From: Chionis minor
Taxonomy: Eukaryota; Chordata; Aves; Charadriiformes; Chionididae
Length of the DNA: 64,000 nt
Assembly: GCA_013398295.1 (NCBI GenBank)
Contig: VZSF01006722.1
Coordinates: 1,934,198 to 1,998,197 of the forward strand
Direction: 5' to 3'
The notes beneath the pieces are model-generated. The model made no database searches, was not told the origin of the DNA, and saw only the letters and a list, made by a program, of their open reading frames with translations. A program made the position numbers and the translations under genes. Below are positions 28,081 to 38,984 of this stretch, in pieces; position 1 is the stretch's first letter; the number at the start of each line of letters is the position of its first letter.

Positions 28081-28604
28081 ATTTGTTCAGTGGGATGTAT
28101 AAATGTAAATTTCAGATTTCAGTCCTTATTTGTTTTGAATAGCAAAAGATTTGCTTCATGCAATAGACTAATACAACTTTTCTCCTTAGGCTATAAAGAA
28201 AAAAAATCACTAGAGATTTTACCAGTGCTGAAAGCAGGTTTCATTTTAGGGATTTTTTTGCTTTTATCTGCTTCCAGCTTTTCTTGTCCCTTGAAGCAGA
28301 TCACAAGGAGATTTTAATACTTTACAGACTGCAGATATTGAGCAACATTTGGAGAATGACCAAAAAGATCACTGACAAAAGGTTGCATCATATCTACAAG
28401 ATTTAATTTCACTAGGTCCCAGTATACGTAGAGATATTGTTAATAATGGTTTCTCAAAGAAGTGTCTCTGTAATATTTTATTTTCTTAGTTGCCATATTT
28501 TTTTGAGTAAAGAGAATTGATTTGGAGTTATTAAACACCCTTGTCTTGGCAGAAGTTGCTATTTTTCAAACCTGTCCTTTGAACACATGTATTTGTGAAA
28601 CGAA
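28081..28604. other. Unique noncoding DNA
   Basis: No gene or repeat recognised between the enhancer-like block and the second palindromic repeat. A 75-codon plus-strand open frame at 28090-28317 has no domain. Confidence 0.55.
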
Positions 28605-28670
28605 GGCTTGATCCGAAGTCCACTGAGATCAGTGGAAAATCCCCAGTGACTTAGGCCTTGGATCCGGTCC
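28605..28670. repeat. Old palindromic repeat, MITE-like (copy 2)
   Basis: The left arm begins GGCTTGATCCGAAGTCCACT and the right arm ends CCTTGGATCCGGTCC. The reverse complement of the right arm aligns with the left arm with several mismatches and a small gap. It is the same GATCC-AAG...ACTGA...TCAGTGG...GGATCC design as the repeat at 7541-7611, so I place both in one ancient palindromic family. It is noncoding. Confidence 0.6.
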
Positions 28671-28839
28671 TGAGAAGTATACATGCAAATAGGTAGGTAT
28701 TGTGGTAACATTGTTCGCAGGAATTCCTTTCAGCAAGAAGCCTTTTTATTGTTCGTAAATGCTACTGATGCTCCGGGGCCAGAACCCCAGGAGAATTCCA
28801 CCTAGTGACGTCAATTCTGTAGAGGAGAACTTCCTCCGT

Positions 28840-29590
28840 CCCCTTTTAGGTTTGTGGGACATTTTCGAACAGATGGAGCCTATATAGGTGGGACGGGTTC
28901 CATCTGAACAGAAGGGTCACAAATGCACCGACTGAGAGGATAGACAGAACTATGGGGGAGAGTTTAAAGGAGTGGACAGGGGGATGGGAAGTCTGTACAG
29001 AATCCAGCAGAGAGGAAGCAGCTAAAATAAGCAGATGGGTAGACAAGGGGAAATAATATTAAAGATTGAAATATGTAACACACCTACGGAAAAGGGTAAG
29101 AGAAAATCAGAAGACAGAACTTCTGCCACAATACAGTTGGGAATCATAGAAAAGGCACGCTTAAATGACACACATAAGAGGTCTGACAAAGAAAGTCCAT
29201 TTTTAAAAGTAGTAATATTCCAAGAGAAGGGTTGTCCTCAGTATCACGTGGTGGATGCAGGTACTAGAACACATTTACAGGCATTGAAATTGCATTGCTG
29301 CATAGGGGGAAATGGGATAGAAAGCTCAATGGAGACCTGAATTAGGCCTCTAAACTAGAATTTAATAACAGGTAAAGCACCTTGGACATGAACACATGAA
29401 AGTATGATGGATTCTCTGCCTCTGAAGAGAATACAAGGGGTGAGGGAGAAAAAGGAAACAAAAGGAAACCAAAATGACATCCCATCACAAAATCTGAAAT
29501 ACAGACCACCCTGGAAATAACAAGGCAGAGAAAGCACAGGAAAAGATGACTGAGTATAACAAAATTCTATAGGAGAGACACCCTGCAAAG
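28840..29590 (+). mobile_element. Possible very decayed CR1 5'/endonuclease region
   Basis: Two short stretches recall LINE CR1. Around 28870-28960, GGTGGGACGGGTTCCATCTG followed by GAGAGGATAGACAGA and GGGGGAGAGTTTAAAG resembles the segment before ORF2 in reptile and bird CR1. Near 29498-29510, ATACAGACCACCC matches codons for the YRPP motif of the CR1 APE-type endonuclease. Between them, AAATGGGATAGAAAGCTC (about 29309) recalls the start of ORF2. No reading frame survives. If correct, this is among the oldest insertions in the window and its 3' half is missing. Both ends are guesses, and it could be chance resemblance. Confidence 0.35.
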
Positions 29591-29652
29591 TAAAAAAAAA
29601 CTTAAACAAAAAACCAACCAAACAAAACCACAACAAACCACAACAAACAAAT
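29591..29652. repeat. A/C-rich low-complexity tract
   Basis: A purely A/C/T stretch dominated by AACAAACC and ACAAACCACA units, with the reverse complement rich in GTTTG. It is irregular. T/G-rich tracts of similar kind lie near 31485-31552 and 62466-62502. Confidence 0.8.
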
Positions 29653-32600
29653 TGAACTTCAGTACAAAAAAAGAAATATTTCACTTCTGGTTACACTGAC
29701 CCTGGATCTAGATGGAAAAAGATACGTGAATGCAGCTCCATTTACCAATGGTTTTAGATACTGGTTTAAAAAGGACTCTCTCCCACCCTTAGCCTACCAT
29801 CACTGTTACCTAAATGAAAATTTAGATAAACATAACCAGCTTTTATTTAGTAGTGGTTCTGACGTCATGATAACATTAACTTGTTAGTATAATTTCACAA
29901 GTGCAGCATTTCTCCCATAAAGCAGCTATGAAATCACAAGCTGTTTCAAATTAATAAGTTCTACCATCTATTACTACTACTACTACTATTTCTTTATGAA
30001 TAAATATGCAGTATTTTATTTGTTTCTAAATAAATGCTTTTAGTCCAAAGCATTTATTACAGATGATTCTGAATTATGGAAGCATCACTCAAGTCCAACA
30101 CTAATATCTGTCTTTGTAACGGACCAGAGTGAAGCCCTAGAGCAGAGCACTGCCAAGTATTTAAGAATAGTAAGATATCTTCCATTATTTGTAACACATT
30201 GCTATGTACACAAGAACCTTCTCCTCAGAGTTATTATCTCAGAAATCCTTAGGGTGCCAGAACCACTCAGCTTTGCTTCTCAGTTCTCTCTGTGTTTGTG
30301 AACAAGGTTCTAAGGATATTCCATATGGAAACATGCAAGCGGTGCTTTTATGATCACCAAGGGAAGATGTTTCCCTGAAGCCTTTATGTGTTTTCAGGAA
30401 AAATCTGAGCATCTGCCTGGAGCCCATTTGAATCATATATGCAGTTCACTTCTACAACAAAATCTGACTGTGAATATAAAGGAAAATGCCCAACGGGTTA
30501 CACTACGCAATAGCAGGATACATACAGCATTTCGCTGACATGCATGTAATCCTTTTATTTATGAATCAAGACTTAGATGTTTATCTATAATTGTACAAAT
30601 AGCTAGTTATATGTGATGAAGCAATGATCTAATTAATACCTTAGTAATAACAGGTATTTTAGAACTTCTGAAGTGTCAGAATATTTGACTTTCAAAGCAT
30701 GCCGAAGAAAAATGCTACTATTGCCTTGTTAAGAATGCTAGGATAAAAATGGAGTAATAAATATCCTTTATCTGGTTATGATGGCGAAACAAATATAAGA
30801 CATAACTATTAATATAGATTCTGAGGGATTGACTGGATACACTGGTAAATCTGTGTATTCTGTGAAGTCCTCCAAATGCTATTAAAAGGATGTACATACT
30901 TTTGTGTGTTTCCAAAATGCTGTAAACATTATATTGCACAGTATCATTTTCAGTATGTCCAGTCCTTCCAGTTCTGTTGTATGAGTAAAGCAAATACAGG
31001 TTAAGTGGGTGCCCAGCATTATTTATTGAATGTGTTTAACAACATATAAATTACATAGAATAAACCTCAATGAAACCTGTGGTGATGCAGTTCAGCTATT
31101 AAGATTGCATTCTGCCATGCATGTCTACAGCCAGAGTGGTACACCTCTTCTCAGAGTTGCACTTTTTTAATATTCCCAACAAATTACTTGATCCGCCTCC
31201 TGTGTTTGAACCAGCATAACATTTTAGATTTGTGGAAGATGTGATTGTATAAGCAATAATCTACCGAGTATGAATAAGGTGCTTTTTTTTTTTTTTTGGT
31301 GCCAGTTCTCGCAGAAAGTGTTTGTTAAATTGTTTCCAGATTTCTATAGCTTATGAGGTTTTTTTAAATACTCCACTGACATGGAGATAACATTACGACA
31401 TCAGTACCAAGTTTAAGCACCAGACCACTAAAAATGACAAACTTTGACCTAAACACGTGACTTTGACAGAGCTTCTTCATCAAGGGGTTTTGGGTCTGGG
31501 GGTTATTTTATTTGTTTGGGTTTTTTGGCAGTTGGGGGTTTTGTTTGTTAGTTTTAAGCCTGCAGTTCTACATTCTGGCTGTTCATTTCCAGTATAGCAA
31601 AGCATTTCAAATTTGTTTACAACGGTAAATGAAAAGTTATTTTAATATTGTTTGTTTCACAGGTACCTCAGTCAGAACAGGCTTGATAATGATATCTTCT
31701 CTCTTGTGTAAGCAAAAAAAAAAATTGTGAGTGAATTCCCTTCTACTGCCAGTGTAGCAGTTTTCTTTACTATGCTGTTCGCAAGGTGGACATTGTATAA
31801 CTCTGTTCCTATTGAAATTATTTTAGATGTTTTTTAGATTAGTTATGCAGCTGCTTTTCTGCCTTTCTACAACAATAACAAAAAGTTGGTAGATTGGAAA
31901 ACTGTGTACTGTATACTATTTTTTCAGCCTTTCTAAATTAAATTAAATCCACTCAACATAGCAAAAGAGCCCTCAGGCATAATTCTACATACTACTTATT
32001 TGCAGTATTAAATATTCAGTATATTTCCTTTTAAAAGCATATTTTTTACAATTGTAATAAACTTCCATGCTAAATCATATTTGGGTTTGCATTTAACCTT
32101 GCTTTTTTCCAGGTTGTCAAAACTAAGCTTTTCATACTCATCGGTCTTTCTAATATATAAAAAAATGAGTCAATATGGAAGGAAAATTTTCTTTCTATAC
32201 TGAGGTTACATGCAAGTGTTGTTTTTGCATAATGTAGAAGAGTGAATAAATGGATACATCAGTTCAAGCAGTTGCATTAGCCAATATACTGATGAACATT
32301 CATGATTCTAAGCCATCGGCTGTCTGTTTCGGTCAGTCTGACCTATCCATTTCATATATTCTGTTGACTGACAGGCACTCCAGTCTTCATACTGGAATCA
32401 AACTTAGACACTTAGAAGTGTAAAAAAATCTCAATCATAATGTTAAGACACTACAGTGGTAACATAATATTGATTCCTAAGCTTGAGTCATACTCGACCT
32501 TTGTTTATGTGCACAGTGGCTAATTTCAGTGAGGATATTATGCATTAATTTGAAGATTTGTCTTCTGATTTCCTCTAATTATCTCTCAGGTATCATACTA

Positions 32601-32740
32601 GTGGGACTTTTAGGAGCAGTCAGTAGCGCGCTGATTATCATCTCTGAAACAAAAAACTGCTGAACGAGGATACGACTTAGTTATAATTCCACCTACATTG
32701 ATTGCAGAACTTGTGTACACTGTCCACTAGCAACTCTACT
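29653..32740. other. Unique noncoding DNA
   Basis: No gene recognised. It contains a TAC trinucleotide tract (29971-29989), a T run near 31285-31299 and a T/G-rich tract near 31485-31552. A hydrophobic open segment after an acceptor-like site at 32589 is discussed among the findings but is not called as an exon. Confidence 0.55.
29971..29989. repeat. (TAC)n microsatellite
   Basis: About six consecutive TAC units between CCATCTA and TTTCTTTATG. Short and perfect, so probably young or variable. Confidence 0.85.
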
Positions 32741-32951
32741 GTCTTTTGGAAGGACAGGAGTAATGAATTTTGAAGGCTTAATATCTATCAGAATAGCATC
32801 TGGTGAACTCCCAAATTACCTCTTTGTCAAATTTCATTTTCCAAAGTCAAAGTAGGTGAACAGAAGAAATCTTCAATAAAGCTTTTTTAATACTAGTGTG
32901 GCTACTTCCTCCCCCCTGCCCCTTAGAATTTATTAAGAAATCCTGCCACTG
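32741..32951. repeat. Tandem duplication, unit 1 (211 bp)
   Basis: Begins GTCTTTTGGAAGGACAGG and runs to CCTGCCACTG, where unit 2 starts with the same GTCTTTTGG. Compared with unit 2 it has five substitutions and lacks 8 bp (it reads GCATCTGGTGAAC where unit 2 reads GCATCAAAGTACCTGG). All differences fall in the first half; the last roughly 118 bp are identical by eye. The minus-strand reading frame seen in unit 2 is disrupted here by the 8-bp difference. No known mobile element was recognised. Confidence 0.9.
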
Positions 32952-33170
32952 GTCTTTTGGAAGGACAGGAGTAATGAATTTTGAAGGCTTAATGTCTATC
33001 AGAGTAGCATCAAAGTACCTGGTGAACTCCCAGATTACCTCGTTGTCAAACTTCATTTTCCAAAGTCAAAGTAGGTGAACAGAAGAAATCTTCAATAAAG
33101 CTTTTTTAATACTAGTGTGGCTACTTCCTCCCCCCTGCCCCTTAGAATTTATTAAGAAATCCTGCCACTG
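32952..33170. repeat. Tandem duplication, unit 2 (219 bp)
   Basis: The second, 8-bp longer head-to-tail copy. GTCCACT occurs just before unit 1 (32722-32728) and again just after unit 2 (33171-33177), a possible microhomology left from the duplication. Unit 2 holds most of a 69-codon minus-strand open frame (33056-32847) that runs on into unit 1. Its peptide includes WEFTRYFD and PSKFITPVLPK and looks less like low-complexity noise than most frames here, but I do not recognise it and it has no visible gene context. Confidence 0.9.
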
Positions 33171-33244
33171 GTCCACTGAATCAGAAGTTAAATTTTCTCA
33201 TTAACTAATTATTCATTAGTTTGATTGTGGTTTTAAAATTTTAA

Positions 33245-33560
33245 TGGTACCAAGTTCCAGCTGCCAGGGTACAGCAACGGGCGGGGCACTGCAGGCCAGC
33301 AAAGCAAGGGCCTTGTCCCACCGGAGGGGACAGCAGTGGAGCAGGGCATTCCTAGAGGAGATGGCCGGGTCCGCCCAGGAGCTGAGATTGCCAGACAAGC
33401 TTGTGCTGAGAGGGCAGGTCTGAGGTCAAGGTCAAGCAATGAGTGAAGGCCCCAAGCTGAGCTCAAACAGAGCTCCTGGCCCATGGGCTAGGGTGGAGGC
33501 TCCAGCTGAGGAGCCATTAAGCCCTGCTAGGGCCCTGAGGGCCCTGGCATGTTGAAGTGC
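33245..33560 (+). repeat. GC-rich dispersed repeat, copy 1
   Basis: A GC-rich island in AT-rich DNA. It shares collinear blocks with 38985-39475: GCAGGTCTGAGGTCAAG is found in both, and CAGAGCTCCTGG follows a related AAGCTGAGCT/AGGCTGAGCT block in both; both continue with a G-rich segment and GCCATTAAG. This copy lacks the roughly 150 bp that separates those blocks in copy 2. The open frames over it (up to 83 codons) are a by-product of GC content. It may be part of an LTR or a satellite-like element; I cannot name the family. Orientation is arbitrary but equal to copy 2. Confidence 0.7.
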
Positions 33561-33854
33561 ACCTCTGCAGAAATAACTATAAAGCTCCCCATTTCAGATG
33601 AGCTGAAATGTAGCTAGATATGGGAGGCAGGTTCCCTTCAGCCATATTCTCCTTTTGAACAAGGTTGTATTTGCTACTCAGGCCTCTCACCTGTTTATCT
33701 TGGTACATCTACCCTGAGCATTACTCCATCAGGGTAGAGGAGTACTTGGCCTTTCTCATTTGCTGTTGCTATTATTTAACAAAGCTGGAGATTTATCAGG
33801 CAGCAGTGGCTGTTGAAGGCAGCTGGAGAGCAGCACTGGAGTCCTGTAATGAGC
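33561..33854. other. Noncoding DNA after GC-rich repeat copy 1
   Basis: No gene recognised. It could be a further part of the dispersed repeat, but I see no counterpart after copy 2. Confidence 0.5.
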
Positions 33855-33874
33855 AACCCTAACCCTAACCCTAA
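33855..33874 (-). repeat. Short interstitial telomere-type tract
   Basis: AACCCTAACCCTAACCCTAA is three perfect units plus AA of the vertebrate telomere repeat, read here on its C-rich strand (TTAGGG on minus). Flanks are GTAATGAGC and TGTATGACAC. At 20 bp it is far shorter than a telomere. Short interstitial tracts are known to arise during double-strand break repair or as relics of rearrangement; the sequence cannot decide which. Confidence 0.85.
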
Positions 33875-36800
33875 TGTATGACACATTGTGGGAGCCTGGA
33901 ATCTGTAAAGGACAGGCATGATGCACAGTGAATGCAGGAGTTTGAGGATACAGTACAGGAATAGATGTTTCTGATCAAACACCAGCCTGAGCTGGAAATT
34001 GATAGCTGCTGCAAGGGGTTGAAGTAGACTAAGGGCAGGGGAACCAACCTGCAGATCCTAACAAGAAATGAGAAAGCAGTGCTGCTTACTAAAACACTGG
34101 CACGCAGATGCAACAACCCTGAGTGATGTTTTAATAGCTTAGGTATGAATAACTTGCAGCAATAACCACCTCACGCTTTTCTGGCTGCTGAGTACAGAAT
34201 TGATATATTTTCATATATAACTATTGACTTCTAAAATACACTTTGAATGCTGTGAATGCTACACTTTTTTTTTTCAGAAAACAAAAAACTGGCACACCAT
34301 ACTCAAAAGACTGTTAACCTGTGGCCCTCTATCCATCTGCAGCAAGGAGGGGAAAATAGTAAGCGTCATCCCACTAGAAAATTAATCTGGAGATTTGAAT
34401 CTTTCTTAGTATTGTCTTACTTTGAAATTATGATCAATTTTTTTCATAATGTAAAACCATGAAGATAAACAGAGACATTAACACCTTTGTAAATATATAA
34501 AGCCGAGCTCTCATTCACAAGTTCATACCCATTTTAACTTTCTGACTGCAAAGGCAGTTGTAGAGAGGATAAATTTGTACATTGTTTTTATTTGGTGAAT
34601 GTCGTCTTGTTAAATTCTCCTTTTAGAGTAAAATAGCAACATTTGGAAGTGGAATCCTCTTTACAGGTATAGTTTTATTAAAGTAGGAAGCATTGAACAA
34701 TATCAATGCTGTATAAAATAAAGATAAACCTCTCTCCAAGGATCTTATATCAGAATTTCAGTCTGCAGTGTTGGCTCTTATGCTATCCAGTTCAATTCAT
34801 CCGTCTCCTGCCATGATCTTGATGTGCTCTGAAATTGCACCAAAGTATAGCTGGTCGCAAATTTCACACTTACCGCTTTAGACAAGTGAAAGGTCAAGGG
34901 CTTACAACAGTTGAGCAGCTCCTTATCAGTACCACAAAGCACAGACAGGCATGGAAGTGACTGCAGGTCAGATCAGCTGTAATTTATACTAACTATATAA
35001 GTCCATACACATCCATCCCACTACCCCCAAACAGCAGATTATGTATGTTTGAACATTGCTCACTTGTCTCACTTCTCATCTGCTCTGTGCAACATTGGAA
35101 TCAAATATACATGCGTACTTTCATTTACTGCCATCCTTTTGTTTTCAGAATAAACAAACATTAAGTAACTCTTTCAATGAAAAGCCTTTCCATATTTGGA
35201 GGGATCAGTTCAACTCCTAAGACAGAATTAAGACCTTAAAATAGCCAACTAACCAAAGGAAAAAAAGGAGATGCAACTATAAGTGGTGTAATATCTTGTT
35301 GAGAACACTGTTCTAAGGGAAAACATGTAATGACGTATACAGTACCATCTTAAATCTGGAAAATAGGCATTGCTCCTAGTCTATGATGAGAAATGATACT
35401 CAATGATGGCTTGAATATTACAATATGGGATAAAGAAAACCTAAAAAGTACTAACTGAGTTCCCTTGGAGCATATTACCAGGCCCCATTTCAGCTGGCAA
35501 CACTGGATTTATATATTTTCATTTACAAGAATCTAACAGTGTAGGACTACTATTGATTGTTTTAACGTTCGTGAGTCACAGGACTGAGTTATAGATGTGT
35601 CCCAGATAGGAAGAAAAAGAAGACATTGATGACTTGACTTTCATTCCTGAATAAAACAAAAACAGTGACTGAACCTAAAAAAAATAAATAAATGTATAAC
35701 TTCTGATGTGTAGCTACTTTACAATTTGGTTTTGTCCTACAAAGGCATCAGTTACAGATTCATAACCAGTCTTGGCCAAGAAGAAATGAAGACCCCGTTG
35801 TCCTGCAAAAAAATCCCCCCCCCTTTTTTTTTTTTAATTTTTAGATCTGAGGTTGTTAATGTTCCAATTTTTAAGTAATTTTTTTCTGAATTGTCATGTT
35901 TTAAAAGGAATTTAAATATTCAGTGATCACATAATAACAAAAAACCTGAAAATCCCCTTTTTTGTCTATCCACACCTTGGTTTGTTTTCTAAATTTCACA
36001 CCCAAGTCAGAGAACTGTTTTTCTTCCCCACATTATTTACCCAATAGCACAGTTCAGCACATCAGTTTATTCCTGATTAACAGAATCTGTTCTGTGGCTA
36101 TAAAATGTTTGACTTTTTGACTATCCTGTTTTCACTATCAGTGGCCTACTAGAATTGTTTTATACACTATTATTCTAACATAGATTATTCTTTTTGTGCA
36201 AGCAGTTCTGTAGTTATTATCAGACACTATGAATTACATGAAATTTTCTTTGGAATAGCTTTTAATCACATGATATAACAAGAAACTAATTTTTACATAA
36301 GCCATGCAAAAAGCACTTAAATTATTTGTTAAATCAGGATTAATTAGTCCTCCATATTCAAACTAGCTCTGAATACAGATAACAATGATACCTTAAACTT
36401 TCAATGCCAAGGTCTGGTAAAAAAGGGTTTTGGAGTTAGCTGGAATTGTTGGCTTATTATGCACCGTATCCAGCCTGTCCATTGCATAATACTTCAAGAT
36501 TCTGTTGAAGCAGAATATATATTTTTTCTCTTGGACAAGAAAATAATTTTGAGATTTCTTCAAGCATGATGTTCGCATAGGCTATACCACTGTTGCAATG
36601 CAAATCAATAATTATGAATCTTGGTCTTGTATGTCATCAGACATATCTGATGGAATATGGAAGATCAGTTACAATGTATTGCATGCATAACTGGAATAGT
36701 TGCTGGAAACAGATATCAATAGAAGAAAAGCAGGAGCCATCACCAAAACTAAATCACAACCAGCTACTCATCTGACATTGATCTTTGGAGCTCAAGGAGA

Positions 36801-38984
36801 ACTGGATCTTTTGAGCATAACTGCTCATCTTTCACGTCAAAATGGTGACAAAAATGCATGTAAGAAAACATCTCCTGAGAGAAGAGGGCAAGGATTTGCC
36901 TCAGGTTGTTGCTCCATTCACTGAAATCTTAACTGAAATTCAAATTGTGAAATAATAATCTGACAAATTAAAAGTTTATTCTTTACCTCCCAGTGCGTGC
37001 AGTAACTTAAAGGCAAACACCAACAAACAAATTGGCAGCTGGCTTTTTAGCCTGTGAGGTGTTAGCCATCTGGTCCTGCAAAATAAAACATTTATTTGAT
37101 TTGTCTGAAGTATCTAAGTTAAGAGATTACCAAGATGCAAAGGCATTAAGATTTTGCTTTCAGAATCTTGGAACACTTTTTCCTTGGATTTTCATCACAA
37201 GTGTACATACTCATTACTATGTATTTGTCTCTGCTAAGTCAGATGAGGAAATTCAGAATACAAGTTGTCTTCAGAAATTCCCATATGATTTTGAGTAACA
37301 GCTGCAATAGCACAAGCCAAGTGGCGCACTCAGGTTTACATAATACTACTTACATTCTGTCTGTTGTTGTCCTTTCACTCATTCCCTTCTCTACAAGTAC
37401 ACTGGTCCCATCAGTTAGGATATCCAAAGTAATTTCTTTTTTCATGAAACTGCATTGTAATTATTTCTGCAGTACTCCTGATATCTCAAAATATTAAAAG
37501 CTTATTTGAAAAGTTTACTGCTGCTAATTTTGGCTTCAGCAACAAAATAAATTGAAGATACTACTGCTCTATCTGTCCTTCATATGACACTGAAATGCTT
37601 GAACAGCAACCTTATATTGATAAGATATCTGAAATCTACTGAGAGCATTTAATATTGCTCTGTCCTGAGCACGCTATTTGCCCGGGGAAGGTTTTGGCAG
37701 TAAGTGATAGGTGATAAAATTAAAACCAATCATCCAAAGTGAGACTTAAAATAGCAGCAAATTCTTCTTTGGTAAGAGTCGGCAGTGCTCTGTTTCTGTT
37801 CATCTTGCACAGGGTTTTGTGTATGCACAGGAAGACATCAGTGCTACTCTCGCTTTCTAATACCAGAGTCTATATGAAAAAGCAAAGCAAGGGGTTTTTA
37901 CAGCGCCTTTTCACTGAGATTCTGTGGGAATTAAGGGCTTAGCTGCTCAGGTTCATGCAAGTTATGCCCACATACTGAAAAGTATTCTGGGACACCACTG
38001 TTCTCTAATGCTCTGATGCTTATTTGCATGAAGTCATCCAATCGTATCCAGGAATTTTTCTGCTGATGTGGATTATCAATCAATAGAAACTTCCCATGGA
38101 TTTCATAGAAGCAGAAGAACCTAGTAGTTTAAGCTCACTTACTAGTGAGCAACAGAATTGTCTATATTTCAAAATGTCAATGAGGAAAAAGAATAATCTA
38201 AGAGTGAATTCCACCTCTAGCGTCTTTACAAATAAATCCCATGTAATTTGCAACTACAGATATCCAAAGAACTTAATTTAATGGCTATCCAGAACTATAC
38301 TGCAGGACACAGTTAAGGTTGTTGGTTTCAGAAGCTGGTTGGTTGTTTTTTTACCTTAGGCTAAACCTGGAATCCTTTCAGATGAGCTGCAGGTATAGAA
38401 GGGGTCCGCTCCACGTTTGGTCTTTAGTGTTCAGAAGTTGTAAGACACCATGCATGTCCTCAGCTCCCCGTTGTGCTCACTGGGGACACAGGATGCGGAG
38501 CAAACCAAACTACTTTCAGTTCTCTTGCCAGCACAGAAGTGCCACAAAACAGGAGTGATGATGCGTTGTAATTTATTATACAAAATTTCTTCACCAGGTT
38601 AAGTGAACTAGTAACATTTTCCACAAAAGCCAGAAGGTGTCCCTTTCCAAAGGTGAAGCCATCAAGTCTGCCAATACTAAACTGAAGAACTTCAATTAGG
38701 GAACTATCACTTACTACAACAACACGGCAGAATGTAACAAGGCACTGCAGAGAGGGTGTGAGGCAAGAAAACTAGTACTTAAATAGGGGCTTTTAAGAGT
38801 AATAGATCAGTACATTAAGGTTGGTGAGCAGTCTAGAACAGTATGGAAAAACTTGAAAGGGAAACAGGTGGTTTTTTTGAAGGCTTGCTTTTTGCTGTAA
38901 AATTCAAAGTGCTGCCTCTGCTGCATTCACAATCATGCTTTAATTCCATGCTGAGCTCTCAGTACCGTGCATTACCCATTTTCA
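33875..38984. other. Unique noncoding DNA
   Basis: No gene recognised. It contains a C9/T12 tract at 35815-35835 and scattered short open frames (the longest, 109 codons at 37168-37497, has no domain). A splice-site-bounded 81-bp open segment at 34278-34358 is listed as a finding, not as an exon. Confidence 0.55.
35815..35835. repeat. C9/T12 pyrimidine tract
   Basis: Nine C directly followed by twelve T, preceded by an A-rich heptamer. Low complexity; on the minus strand it is a purine tract. Confidence 0.85.

Noticed and set aside
33233..33484. Overlapping minus-strand frames of 60 and 83 codons
   Set aside because: They result from the GC-rich repeat, which has few stop codons; the second copy of the repeat does not keep the same frame.
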